A program made the translations under genes and the position numbers. Shown piece by piece: positions 1 to 7,050 of a DNA stretch of 64,000 nt. The stretch is taken from positions 1 through 64,000 of the forward strand of contig CAXRGQ010000014.1 in NCBI GenBank assembly GCA_964230215.1, read 5' to 3'. Each line of letters starts with the position of its first letter. The stretch's first letter is position 1. The notes below the pieces were generated by a model. The model was not told where the DNA came from, searched no databases, and saw nothing but the letters and a program-made list of their open reading frames with translations. Source of the stretch: JAUILH01 sp964230215. GTDB taxonomy: Bacteria > Bacteroidota > Bacteroidia > Flavobacteriales_D > JAUILH01.

Positions 1-84
1 TGACGAAAGCATGGGCTTCTAGATTCGTTCATGCTTGTCTTCGCTTTGTCAGCATTAGTGACTTTCTAGCGCACTTGGTTTGCG

Positions 85-2277
85 TCAGATACGCACACCA
101 ATTACGCAGACGTCATCTAACTGCTCAAAGCTTCCTTTCCAATTTTCAAAAGCCTCATCTATCAGTACCTTTTGACGGGTCATTGGTTCGTTTTGCATAC
201 TCAAAAGGAGTGTTTTGAAGTTTTTTGCTTTGAGTTTTTTGCCTTTGTCGCCACCGAATTGATCTACATATCCGTCTGAAAATATGTAGAATGAGTCGCC
301 TTCATTCAGTTGAACTGCATGGGTAATATAGGGGGTAGCTTCACCATATTTTCCGATTGGCTGCTTGTGCCCTTTTATTTCCTCAACTTCATTCGCATCC
401 TTCCTTATAATCCAGAGAGGGTTGTGAGCGCCTGAATACTTTAACAGAGCGGAGTACTCAGAAACAGTCTGCGTGTCGCCCGTAGCTTTCTGTGTGTCGC
501 CCGTAGCACCAGCGGAGGCACTAGCAGAGGCGCTGTGGGCTTGTGCCTCTGACTCCGTCGATTTATTAGTGACGTTCACGCTCTGTTTCTCCTTCAGTTT
601 TCCGTTCTCGCTCTGTTTCTCATTCAGCACATTTGCGAACGTTAGTGAGCAAAGTGCAATGTCCATTCCGTCCTTTACCTCTTCTTCTGACTTTTCAAAT
701 TCGGCAATTACAATCTCTCTTGTTTTATCTAAGATAGCAGCTGGGTCTATCAGACCATGTTCTCTCACAGAACGGTTAAGTGCATTATTACATACTACGC
801 TTACCATAGCTCCGGGTACACCATGTCCAGTGCAGTCTGCAGCTGCAAGCAGTATCGTGTTGCCTGGTTCTCCTCCTTTGGAGGAGTTAGAGGAGGTAGG
901 CAACATCTCAAGCCAATAAAAATCACCTGCCACAATGTCCTTTGGTTTGTATAAGATAAAAGAGTTAGGAAAAGCCTCTTTAACCATTTTATCTGGCGGA
1001 AGAATAGCGGACTGAATGCGTTTAGCGTAATTAATTGAATCCGTTATTTCTTTGTTTTTCTCTTCTACTAGGTGTTTCTGCTCTTCCACAACAGCTTTTT
1101 GTTGTGTAATTAATCGATTGTCTTTTCGCTTAATGAAATAGCTAATTAAGATTACGATTGCCAGAATTGAGACCAAGCCAATGCCAATAGCAAACATGGT
1201 GCTTCTTTGCCTGTCTCTCTCAATACGTTCGTTCTTTCGTTCTAGCTCGGCATCCTGTAATGCTTTATCCTTGGTTAATAACTCAATTTTATGAAGGTCT
1301 TTTTCCTTTTGATACTTTGCCTCAGTCTCAGCGATGACTTTGCTTTTTTGTTCTTTAGCAAGATCATTCTGGATTTCATATAATGCTATAGCGTGTTTGT
1401 ATGCTTTTTCATATTCGTCAAGCGCGGCATAGGAGAGTGCTAAATTGTAATTACCTGTTTTAAAATCAATTTTGCGTTCCAACTTTTGTGCATACTCCAT
1501 CGATTTGGTGTAATTGACAATTGCTTGCTCGTGATTGTTGTTCTCTGCATAGTACTCGCCTAAATTATTATACACAACTGACGCCCCATGCCAATCACCG
1601 AGTTTTTCGTGAATAACAATGGACTTTCTAAAATAATCCATAGCCTCTTCTGTCCTTCCTAAGTCTTGGTAGATAATGGCGAGATTATCCATTGTGGAGG
1701 CTACTCCCCACTCATCACCAAAGCTCTCTTTCCACTCAAGCGATAATTTAAGTGTGTCAATGGCGTCATCGTACTTGAACTCTTGTAGTAGCACAATACC
1801 GATATTGTTTAATGAAGCACCTATCCCAAAACTATCATTCACTTCTTTGTAAGCTGCTAAGCCTTGTTGAAAATATGACCTAGCCAAGGCTAAGTTGTTC
1901 ATCTCTTGATGTAAATTCCCTAAACCAGTAAACGCATAGCCAACCCCAAGTTTGTGTCCATAGGCTTCAGAATATTTTAGCGCATCTCTGTAAGCAACTG
2001 ACGCATTTTCATATTGAGATTTATCAATATATATTCTTCCAACATTATTGTATATGAAAATTAACGCACCGGTATCCTTTATATCGAGTGCAATTTCTTC
2101 GGCATTATTTAGGATAGTTAGCGCTGAGTCTCTACTGCTGTCAACAGTTTCGTATGCCTGATCTAATAGCTCATTCAGTTTCTTTTGCTTATCAGACTCC
2201 TGGGTGAATGCAAAAGCACACGACAACATAAATGTAATTGTCAAAAAAAGTTTAAAGCCTTTCATAAGCCATTGCAT
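85..2277 (-). CDS. TPR-repeat, membrane-anchored SpoIIE/PP2C-type serine phosphatase
   Basis: This is probably a signalling phosphatase that reverses Ser/Thr phosphorylation of an unknown partner. The order is an N-terminal signal peptide (residues 1-25), a string of TPR repeats (about 30-330), a charged coiled coil, one membrane segment (about 362-384), a second coiled coil, and a SpoIIE-like PP2C domain from about 425 to the end. Metal-binding aspartates are visible in DIVAGDFYW, AAADCTGHGVPGAM, DGMDIALCS and the terminal QLDDVCVIGV. The TPR part should be periplasmic and the phosphatase cytoplasmic. A low-complexity stretch (about residues 547-612) interrupts the phosphatase domain. An in-frame Met at residue 5 (position 2265) gives a neater signal peptide and may be the real start. 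No partner kinase or anti-sigma factor is adjacent. The domain assignment is firm; the target is unknown. Confidence 0.9.
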   Translation of the reverse strand: MQWLMKGFKLFLTITFMLSCAFAFTQESDKQKKLNELLDQAYETVDSSRDSALTILNNAEEIALDIKDTGALIFIYNNVGRIYIDKSQYENASVAYRDALKYSEAYGHKLGVGYAFTGLGNLHQEMNNLALARSYFQQGLAAYKEVNDSFGIGASLNNIGIVLLQEFKYDDAIDTLKLSLEWKESFGDEWGVASTMDNLAIIYQDLGRTEEAMDYFRKSIVIHEKLGDWHGASVVYNNLGEYYAENNNHEQAIVNYTKSMEYAQKLERKIDFKTGNYNLALSYAALDEYEKAYKHAIALYEIQNDLAKEQKSKVIAETEAKYQKEKDLHKIELLTKDKALQDAELERKNERIERDRQRSTMFAIGIGLVSILAIVILISYFIKRKDNRLITQQKAVVEEQKHLVEEKNKEITDSINYAKRIQSAILPPDKMVKEAFPNSFILYKPKDIVAGDFYWLEMLPTSSNSSKGGEPGNTILLAAADCTGHGVPGAMVSVVCNNALNRSVREHGLIDPAAILDKTREIVIAEFEKSEEEVKDGMDIALCSLTFANVLNEKQSENGKLKEKQSVNVTNKSTESEAQAHSASASASAGATGDTQKATGDTQTVSEYSALLKYSGAHNPLWIIRKDANEVEEIKGHKQPIGKYGEATPYITHAVQLNEGDSFYIFSDGYVDQFGGDKGKKLKAKNFKTLLLSMQNEPMTRQKVLIDEAFENWKGSFEQLDDVCVIGVRI

Positions 2278-2340
2278 GACTAAAAATAGTATTTCTAATT
2301 ATAACCATGAAATTAATTGATAATCAATTCGTTTGGCAAT

Positions 2341-2447
2341 AATGGTATAATACTTGCGTTAGTAGAGTATCCTCATTCCTGCAATTCTGAAAAGAATTGT
2401 TTCTCCTAACCCTGAATTCAGTTTAATGCGTTCAGGGTTTATTTTTT
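2341..2447 (+). ncRNA. candidate small RNA ending in an intrinsic terminator
   Basis: The gap between two minus-strand genes holds a plus-strand terminator: arms AACCCTGAA (2408-2416) and TTCAGGGTT (2431-2439), followed by TATTTTTTG. Upstream is a second perfect hairpin, CAATTC/GAATTG (2382-2399), and an AT-rich TATAATACTTG stretch (about 2346-2356) that could serve as a promoter. No plus-strand reading frame leads into it. The U-tract lies only on the plus side, so it does not fit as the terminator of the minus-strand gene. The start is a guess. Confidence 0.35.
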
Positions 2448-2448
2448 G

Positions 2449-3333
2449 TCAAATCTTAAAGCCAAATTTAAGCCCGCCCCATTTGTAGGCTTCTCCATTT
2501 TTAAATTCTCTAGTAATCCGTGAAAAACCATATTCAAAATATAGTTTTTTAGTCTGAATTATCAGTCCATAGTCAATCTGTCCCACAAATCGCTCAATTT
2601 TACTGCTTTCTATAGTATAGACACTATTTGTAAATAAACCTCCTTGCAAACTTGCATCATAAGCGACAAGCCTAACTTGCGGGTGAGCATAGAGGTATAT
2701 TTGGAATCGCTTGTTTGACGTATTTGATGTAAATGGTGAATTTACAATACCTAGAGTACTTATAAGTCCAGTACTGATGTTTGTGTATAGCGTGCCAACT
2801 CTCATAGATCCTGTGCCTTCTAAAGACAGATTGTTGCTTAGTCTTAGAAGTTGATAGTTAATGGACACTTCATAATTCAGCACAATGTCATTGCTTATTT
2901 GATGCTGCCAACCTTGCGGAATAACATTGTCGATGGCACGATGAATCCCTGTTTGAATTTCTTTACCAAATGCAGCAGGTCCTATAACACCAATGTTCAA
3001 TGACGAGACTAGTCTATATCGTTTCAGTGTGTCGATAGATATTTTATAGGATTTGATCATTGCAGATGCGGCAAATGGCCGATCGCCAAATTGAATAAGT
3101 GGGCTTCCGATTTGTCGCGGAGTAAAGCCAATGTGTTCAAACCCCACACCATATCTATTATGAGCGTTTTTTGCATTCAGAAAAATATAATAGAGAGGAT
3201 TATTTTTAAGTCCTGGGTGCCTTAACATAAAACTATATCCCTGCGTGTAATTCCTATCAGTTGCTGTAAAGAAATCGTTGTCATAACTTATAAGAAAGCT
3301 TTTATCAAGCCCCATATCCCGATAACTGATCAT
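2449..3333 (-). CDS. LpxR-like lipid A 3'-O-deacylase / DUF2219 outer-membrane beta-barrel protein
   Basis: LpxR-family enzymes are outer-membrane beta barrels that remove the 3'-acyloxyacyl group of lipid A. The family hallmark is near the N-terminus: DNDFFTATDRNYTQG, the Asn-Asp and Thr-Asp-Arg region of the active site. It is followed by HIGFTPRQIG, which carries the conserved His. The C-terminus ends in an aromatic/hydrophobic beta strand (GGLKFGFKI), as in outer-membrane barrels. The Met at 3333 lacks a signal peptide, but the same frame stays open to 3447 and encodes a good one (RRWQFGLCLLIYSTSTYGQ) with no ATG, GTG or TTG. The true start is therefore unclear: an ATT start at 3405 or a 1-base deletion after the ATG at 3410. 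No promoter is obvious. Confidence 0.75.
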   Translation of the reverse strand: MISYRDMGLDKSFLISYDNDFFTATDRNYTQGYSFMLRHPGLKNNPLYYIFLNAKNAHNRYGVGFEHIGFTPRQIGSPLIQFGDRPFAASAMIKSYKISIDTLKRYRLVSSLNIGVIGPAAFGKEIQTGIHRAIDNVIPQGWQHQISNDIVLNYEVSINYQLLRLSNNLSLEGTGSMRVGTLYTNISTGLISTLGIVNSPFTSNTSNKRFQIYLYAHPQVRLVAYDASLQGGLFTNSVYTIESSKIERFVGQIDYGLIIQTKKLYFEYGFSRITREFKNGEAYKWGGLKFGFKI

Positions 3334-3469
3334 ATTATCGATCTTCTGTCCGTAAGTGGAAGTTGAATATATCAGTAGACATAGTCCAAATTGCCATCGC
3401 CTAATACCATAGCACCGATGAGCGATATATTGCTGAAAAGTGATGTATTAAAGATACTAATTAAAGAAG

Positions 3470-4042
3470 CTAATCGGTAAGAATATTAAAGCTCTCAGAG
3501 CTAGTCTGAACTAACTTGACGTTTGCACTATCACTCCACGTCATAAATTGAGCAATGTAATTACGTGATCGATAGTACGCCATTGAAACAAATTGATTCT
3601 TTGCCGTGAAACCAGATAATTTGCTGTAAGCACTCGTGCTATCTAGGGTCTTGTGCTCATCTTTAAGCCAAGAAGTGACTTGATATTTGCTTTGAATGTC
3701 TTGCTTAATTTTTTGGTGATGGGCTGATATCAAGCTATCATTTATTAAGATGCCCGCACCTGGAATAGTGCTTTCAGTCAAGCCTAATTTAATCGTGTCA
3801 GTGTCAATGATGAAGGTAGACTTAGTTGCCAAACTATCGCCGCCATTTATGTGCTTGTATTTTGGTTTGAATGGAAAGTCAACTTCAACCTTGTGAATTT
3901 TTTGGTGGTATGGCAAAAGAACGATAGTTTCCTTTTCTTCATTTTGAGATATGTCTTCCGTCTTGTCATTACTTCCTGTATCTTTATCATCACAGGAGAC
4001 GATTATTAACATAAGAACAACTAGAACAAAATAATTACGCAT
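3470..4042 (-). CDS. small lipoprotein of unknown function
   Basis: A 190-residue protein with a lipoprotein signal peptide: a hydrophobic run ending in LIIVSC, with Cys 17 as the likely lipidated residue. A short acidic linker and a folded domain with no family I recognise follow. The domain has alternating hydrophobic residues and ends in a Ser/Thr-rich stretch. Its ATG is only three bases from the ATG of the divergent O-methyltransferase gene, so its promoter must lie inside that gene. A consensus -7 box is present there (TAATTTTG on the minus strand, 4069-4062). It is probably an outer- or inner-membrane-anchored periplasmic protein. Confidence 0.75.
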   Translation of the reverse strand: MRNYFVLVVLMLIIVSCDDKDTGSNDKTEDISQNEEKETIVLLPYHQKIHKVEVDFPFKPKYKHINGGDSLATKSTFIIDTDTIKLGLTESTIPGAGILINDSLISAHHQKIKQDIQSKYQVTSWLKDEHKTLDSTSAYSKLSGFTAKNQFVSMAYYRSRNYIAQFMTWSDSANVKLVQTSSESFNILTD

Positions 4043-4045
4043 ACT

Positions 4046-4687
4046 ATGGAATTTCTTGACCCAAAATTAGACGAATATGTGGTATCTCACACAGAAAAAG
4101 AGTCTGAATTACTTTATGAGTTGAATCGTGATACGCATATGCATGTCTTACAACCAAGAATGTTATCAGGACATCTTCAAGGTAGAGTTTTAAGTATGCT
4201 AAGCCATATGATTCGGCCTAAAAATATTTTGGAGATTGGAACCTACACTGGCTACAGCGCCTTGTGTTTGGCAGAAGGAATGGAGGAGGATGGAAAGTTA
4301 ATCACTATAGATATAAACGAAGAGTTGGAAAGCAGAATTCGCGCATATATTTCAAAAGCAGGACTTGATGATAAGATTGACTTTAGAATTGGAAACGCCA
4401 TAGAGATTATTCCAACAATTGAAGAGCCCTTAGATTTGGTTTTTATAGATGCCGATAAGACGAATTATTGCAATTATTTTGATTTGGTTATAGACAAAGT
4501 GCGCCCTGGCGGGTATATCATTGCAGATAATGTCTTGTGGAGCGGGAAGGTGCTAAACGATTACGCAACATTGGATGACGATACGCGTGTTTTGGTTGAT
4601 TACAATAAGAAGATGCAGGAAGATGATCGTGTGCAGAATGTGCTATTTCCTGTTCGCGATGGTCTGATGATTTGTAGAAAGAAATAA
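4046..4687 (+). CDS. class I SAM-dependent O-methyltransferase (caffeoyl-CoA/YrrM type)
   Basis: A 213-residue O-methyltransferase using S-adenosylmethionine and probably a divalent metal. The acceptor is unknown, perhaps a catechol-like or tRNA substrate. The family N-terminal block is present (PRMLSGHLQGRVLSMLSHMI). It is followed by SAM motif I (ILEIGTYTGYSALCLAEGM), the acidic ribose-binding strand ITIDINEEL, the metal-binding LVFIDADKTNYCNYFD, and PGGYIIADNVLWSGKV. Length and start fit the family, so the start only three bases from the divergent lipoprotein start is believable. A terminator hairpin follows at once. Confidence 0.92.
   Translation: MEFLDPKLDEYVVSHTEKESELLYELNRDTHMHVLQPRMLSGHLQGRVLSMLSHMIRPKNILEIGTYTGYSALCLAEGMEEDGKLITIDINEELESRIRAYISKAGLDDKIDFRIGNAIEIIPTIEEPLDLVFIDADKTNYCNYFDLVIDKVRPGGYIIADNVLWSGKVLNDYATLDDDTRVLVDYNKKMQEDDRVQNVLFPVRDGLMICRKK
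4062..4069 (-). promoter_or_regulatory. -7 element for the lipoprotein gene, inside the divergent O-methyltransferase gene
   Basis: TAATTTTG on the minus strand matches the Bacteroidota TAnnTTTG box 19 bases before the ATG at 4042. No good TTG lies at the -33 spacing. Confidence 0.4.
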
Positions 4688-4689
4688 AA

Positions 4690-4710
4690 AAGGGAGACAA
4701 AGCCTCCCTT
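4690..4710. terminator. bidirectional intrinsic terminator between O-methyltransferase gene and fabD
   Basis: Arms AAGGGAG (4690-4696) and CTCCCTT (4704-4710) around a 7-base loop, with an A-tract before, between two convergent genes. Confidence 0.7.
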
Positions 4711-4731
4711 ATCAAATAAATGTCCTTCTAA

Positions 4732-5622
4732 TTAAGCAGTCGCCAGCTCAGCACTAGACGTTTCAAACTGTCTGTCGACTTTCTTGAAAAGGCCTTGTAA
4801 CACTTTTCCCGGACCTACTTCAATTACAGAAGTGGCACCATCTGCAATCATTTGTTGCATAGTTTGTGTCCATCTTACTGGAGCTGTTAATTGTGCTATT
4901 AGATTCTTCTGAATTTCTTCTGGGTTAGTAACCGCTGATGCTGTTACGTTCTGATAGATTGGGCAAGAACCTTGCTTAAATTCGGTTGCATTGATAGCGG
5001 CTTCTAGCTCTGCTCTGGCAGGCTCCATTAATGGCGAGTGGAATGCACCACCAACAGGTAGCACTAGAGCACGTTTTGCACCAGCCTCTTTTGCCGCTTC
5101 ACAGGCAGCCTCTACTGCAGGCACAGCACCTGAAATAACCAATTGTCCTGGGCAATTATAGTTTGCTGCAACAACCACTCCATCTGTATCACTACATACT
5201 TTTTCAACCACATCATCCTCTAGACCAAGAATCGCCGCCATTGTAGATGGTTCGGCTTCACACGCAGCTTGCATTGCTAAGGCTCTTTTCGAAACGAGCG
5301 TAAGTCCATCCTTAAAATCTAAAGTTCCGTTTGCAGTTAAAGCAGATAGTTCGCCTAATGAATGACCAGCGACCATATCAGGTTTAAAATTGTCACCTAA
5401 GGTCTTCGCCAGAATTACAGAATGTAGGAAAATTGCAGGCTGAGTTACTTTGGTTTGTTTCAACTCTTCAGCTTCACCCTCAAACATAATCTTGCTTATG
5501 TCAAATCCTAGTATATCGTTAGCCTGGTTAAACAAGTCTTTCGCCAACGATGAGTTGTTGTATAAATCTTTGCCCATACCAGAAAACTGTGATCCCTGTC
5601 CGGGGAATACGTATGCTTTCAT
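4732..5622 (-). CDS. fabD: malonyl-CoA:ACP transacylase
   Basis: FabD transfers malonyl from CoA to acyl carrier protein and so supplies the extender unit for type II fatty acid synthesis in the cytoplasm. The family signatures are in order: FPGQGSQ at residues 6-12, the nucleophile elbow GHSLGE with Ser 88, the active-site His in GGAFHSPLM, and the Gln in QNVTA. Length (296) is usual. It is alone on its strand between terminators at 4690-4710 and 5721-5750. A -7 box (TATATTTG, minus strand 5655-5648) gives a leader of roughly 20 bases. Confidence 0.96.
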   Translation of the reverse strand: MKAYVFPGQGSQFSGMGKDLYNNSSLAKDLFNQANDILGFDISKIMFEGEAEELKQTKVTQPAIFLHSVILAKTLGDNFKPDMVAGHSLGELSALTANGTLDFKDGLTLVSKRALAMQAACEAEPSTMAAILGLEDDVVEKVCSDTDGVVVAANYNCPGQLVISGAVPAVEAACEAAKEAGAKRALVLPVGGAFHSPLMEPARAELEAAINATEFKQGSCPIYQNVTASAVTNPEEIQKNLIAQLTAPVRWTQTMQQMIADGATSVIEVGPGKVLQGLFKKVDRQFETSSAELATA

Positions 5623-5647
5623 ATTAAATCAATTTCAATTTATAGTA

Positions 5648-5655
5648 CAAATATA
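5648..5655 (-). promoter_or_regulatory. -7 promoter element of fabD
   Basis: TATATTTG on the minus strand, 25 bases before the fabD ATG, matches TAnnTTTG. The -33 element is weak. Confidence 0.45.
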
Positions 5656-5720
5656 CTGTCCATCCTCAACAGGAATAAATCTAGTGCAAGGAACTTATTA
5701 AGACAGTTGTGAAAATAAAA

Positions 5721-5750
5721 AACCCGAATCTGATAAATCAAATTCGGGTT
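5721..5750 (-). terminator. intrinsic terminator after the BI-1 family gene
   Basis: On the minus strand AACCCGAA pairs with TTCGGGTT across a 14-base loop and is followed by a run of T (complement of the A-tract at about 5713-5722). It lies 20 bases past the stop of the BI-1 gene. Confidence 0.75.
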
Positions 5751-5769
5751 ACTATTTTATTTAAGTTTA

Positions 5770-6513
5770 TTAGTCCTGAAGTTTTGATAACAGTCTTAAG
5801 AACTCCAAGTATAACCACACAATGGTCATTAGTAATGCCATTCCGCCTACCCACTCGTAGTTCTTCGAAACCCCTCTTTCAGCATTCTTTTCTATCATAT
5901 CAAAGTCCATCAAAAAACTTAATGACGCGACTACTATAATCACTAGGCTAATGCCTATTGATAATGGACTGCTGTCATGAAGAAACGGCATGTTAACATC
6001 AAACATTCCTAATATCCATGATGCTAGATACATTAAGCCTATAGCTCCTATAGCCATGCTGAGAATCATTCTAAATCTATCTGTAACGATTATGAGTTTA
6101 GACTTATAGATAAATAGCATAATAAACATTGTACCAAACGTTAACAAGGCTGCTTTCATGATAATTCCCTCAACCATGTACGCATATGCCATGCTAATCA
6201 CGCCAATAAATAGACCTTCCATTACCGCAAAGATTGGAGCGGTTACGTTTGCTACTCTTGGGTTTTTGTAAGTATAAAATGCCAAGCCAGCTGCCCCAAT
6301 AGCCACACCAAACAGAATAAAGTAAAGGCTTGAACCAAAACTGGCCATAAACCTCCAGCTCAATGCTGCAGTTGCAACTGTAATTGCTAAAAGAATCAAG
6401 GTTTTGTTAATTGTACCTTGAACAGTCATCCTGTCGGTAGTTGCTCCCGAAAAGTTGTCAATGACATCATCATTGAACATTGGATTCGAACTTTTGTTAT
6501 CAAATAATCCCAT
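5770..6513 (-). CDS. Bax inhibitor-1 / YccA family membrane protein
   Basis: A 247-residue polytopic membrane protein of the BI-1 (TMBIM) family. Bacterial members have been described as pH-sensitive calcium leak channels, or as FtsH-associated (YccA). About seven hydrophobic segments run from residue 35 to 235. The C-terminal family region is present (DFDMIEKNAERGVSKNYEW, then the final helix WLYLEFLRLLSKLQD), including acidic residues like those of the pH sensor. The gene lies 11 bases downstream of queD on the same strand and is likely cotranscribed with it. The function here is not known. Confidence 0.9.
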   Translation of the reverse strand: MGLFDNKSSNPMFNDDVIDNFSGATTDRMTVQGTINKTLILLAITVATAALSWRFMASFGSSLYFILFGVAIGAAGLAFYTYKNPRVANVTAPIFAVMEGLFIGVISMAYAYMVEGIIMKAALLTFGTMFIMLFIYKSKLIIVTDRFRMILSMAIGAIGLMYLASWILGMFDVNMPFLHDSSPLSIGISLVIIVVASLSFLMDFDMIEKNAERGVSKNYEWVGGMALLMTIVWLYLEFLRLLSKLQD

Positions 6514-6524
6514 AATTGTTGTTT

Positions 6525-6947
6525 TTATTCTCCGTAATACTCAATAAAATTGTTTTCTGTTTCAACGATTTTTACGCAGTGCAATGTACAACCTAAATCA
6601 CTTAATGGTCCGTTAATTTCGTCCCAAATTCCAATAGCGACATTTTCGGTTGATGTCAGCTTACCTTGCATAAAATCTACATCTAAATTTATGTTTTTGT
6701 GGTCTAACTTGTAAATAACGCGTTCCCTCAAAATATCTTTAATGTCTTTTAGGTTCGCCACAAATCCCGTTTCATCGCTCACCTCACCCTTAACGGTCAC
6801 AAACAATTCATAATTGTGTCCATGCCAATTCGGATTTGCGCATTTACCAAAAACTTCAAAGTTTTTAGCCTCATCCCAATCGTTTCGCCACAATTTATGT
6901 GCTGAGCTGAAACGTTCTCTTCGCGTTATATGTACAATTCTTCCCAC
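6525..6947 (-). CDS. queD: 6-carboxy-5,6,7,8-tetrahydropterin synthase / PTPS family
   Basis: Members convert dihydroneopterin triphosphate either to 6-carboxytetrahydropterin (queuosine pathway) or to 6-pyruvoyltetrahydropterin. The zinc ligands are His 17 (SSAHKLW), His 42 and His 44 (WHGHNY), and the catalytic Cys is residue 36 (GKCANPN). The CxNPNxHGHNY arrangement resembles animal PTPS more than E. coli QueD. Queuosine synthesis is still the likelier role in this lineage. The start is GTG at 6947; no other start fits the conserved ITRRERFSSAH beginning. A TATATTTG box ends five bases before the GTG, so the mRNA may be leaderless. Confidence 0.88.
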   Translation of the reverse strand: MGRIVHITRRERFSSAHKLWRNDWDEAKNFEVFGKCANPNWHGHNYELFVTVKGEVSDETGFVANLKDIKDILRERVIYKLDHKNINLDVDFMQGKLTSTENVAIGIWDEINGPLSDLGCTLHCVKIVETENNFIEYYGE

Positions 6948-6951
6948 GTGA

Positions 6952-6959
6952 CAAATATA
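6952..6959 (-). promoter_or_regulatory. candidate -7 element of queD
   Basis: TATATTTG on the minus strand, ending five bases before the GTG start. If used, transcription would begin at or next to the start codon. The -33 element is absent, so this may be a chance match. Confidence 0.3.
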
Positions 6960-6962
6960 CTA

Positions 6963-7005
6963 ATCCAATCAATTGGATATCTTTGATCTGTATTATCAAA
7001 TTGAT
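6963..7005. promoter_or_regulatory. palindromes and -7 box in the queD-hldD divergent region
   Basis: ATCCAAT-CA-ATTGGAT (6963-6978) is a 7+2+7 inverted repeat whose right arm touches a plus-strand TATCTTTG (-7 box for hldD, 6978-6985). A second short palindrome, ATCAA-A-TTGAT, sits at 6995-7005. The arrangement would suit an operator, but no regulator is identified. Confidence 0.35.
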
Positions 7006-7050
7006 TGCCATTTGAAGTTTTAATGTCAATTTGACAGAAATAATAAAAAT

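Noticed and set aside
1..52. Inverted repeat AAGCATG (7-13) / CATGCTT (30-36) with outer TGACGAAAGC / GCTTTGTCA pairing near the left edge
   Set aside because: It could be the terminator of the TPR-phosphatase gene or part of a repeat, but it is cut by the window edge and has no T-tract on the minus strand; too little to call.
473..919. 148-codon plus-strand frame opposite the SpoIIE phosphatase gene
   Set aside because: It mirrors the low-complexity insertion of the real gene, has no family motifs and no start context. The minus-strand protein has intact catalytic residues.
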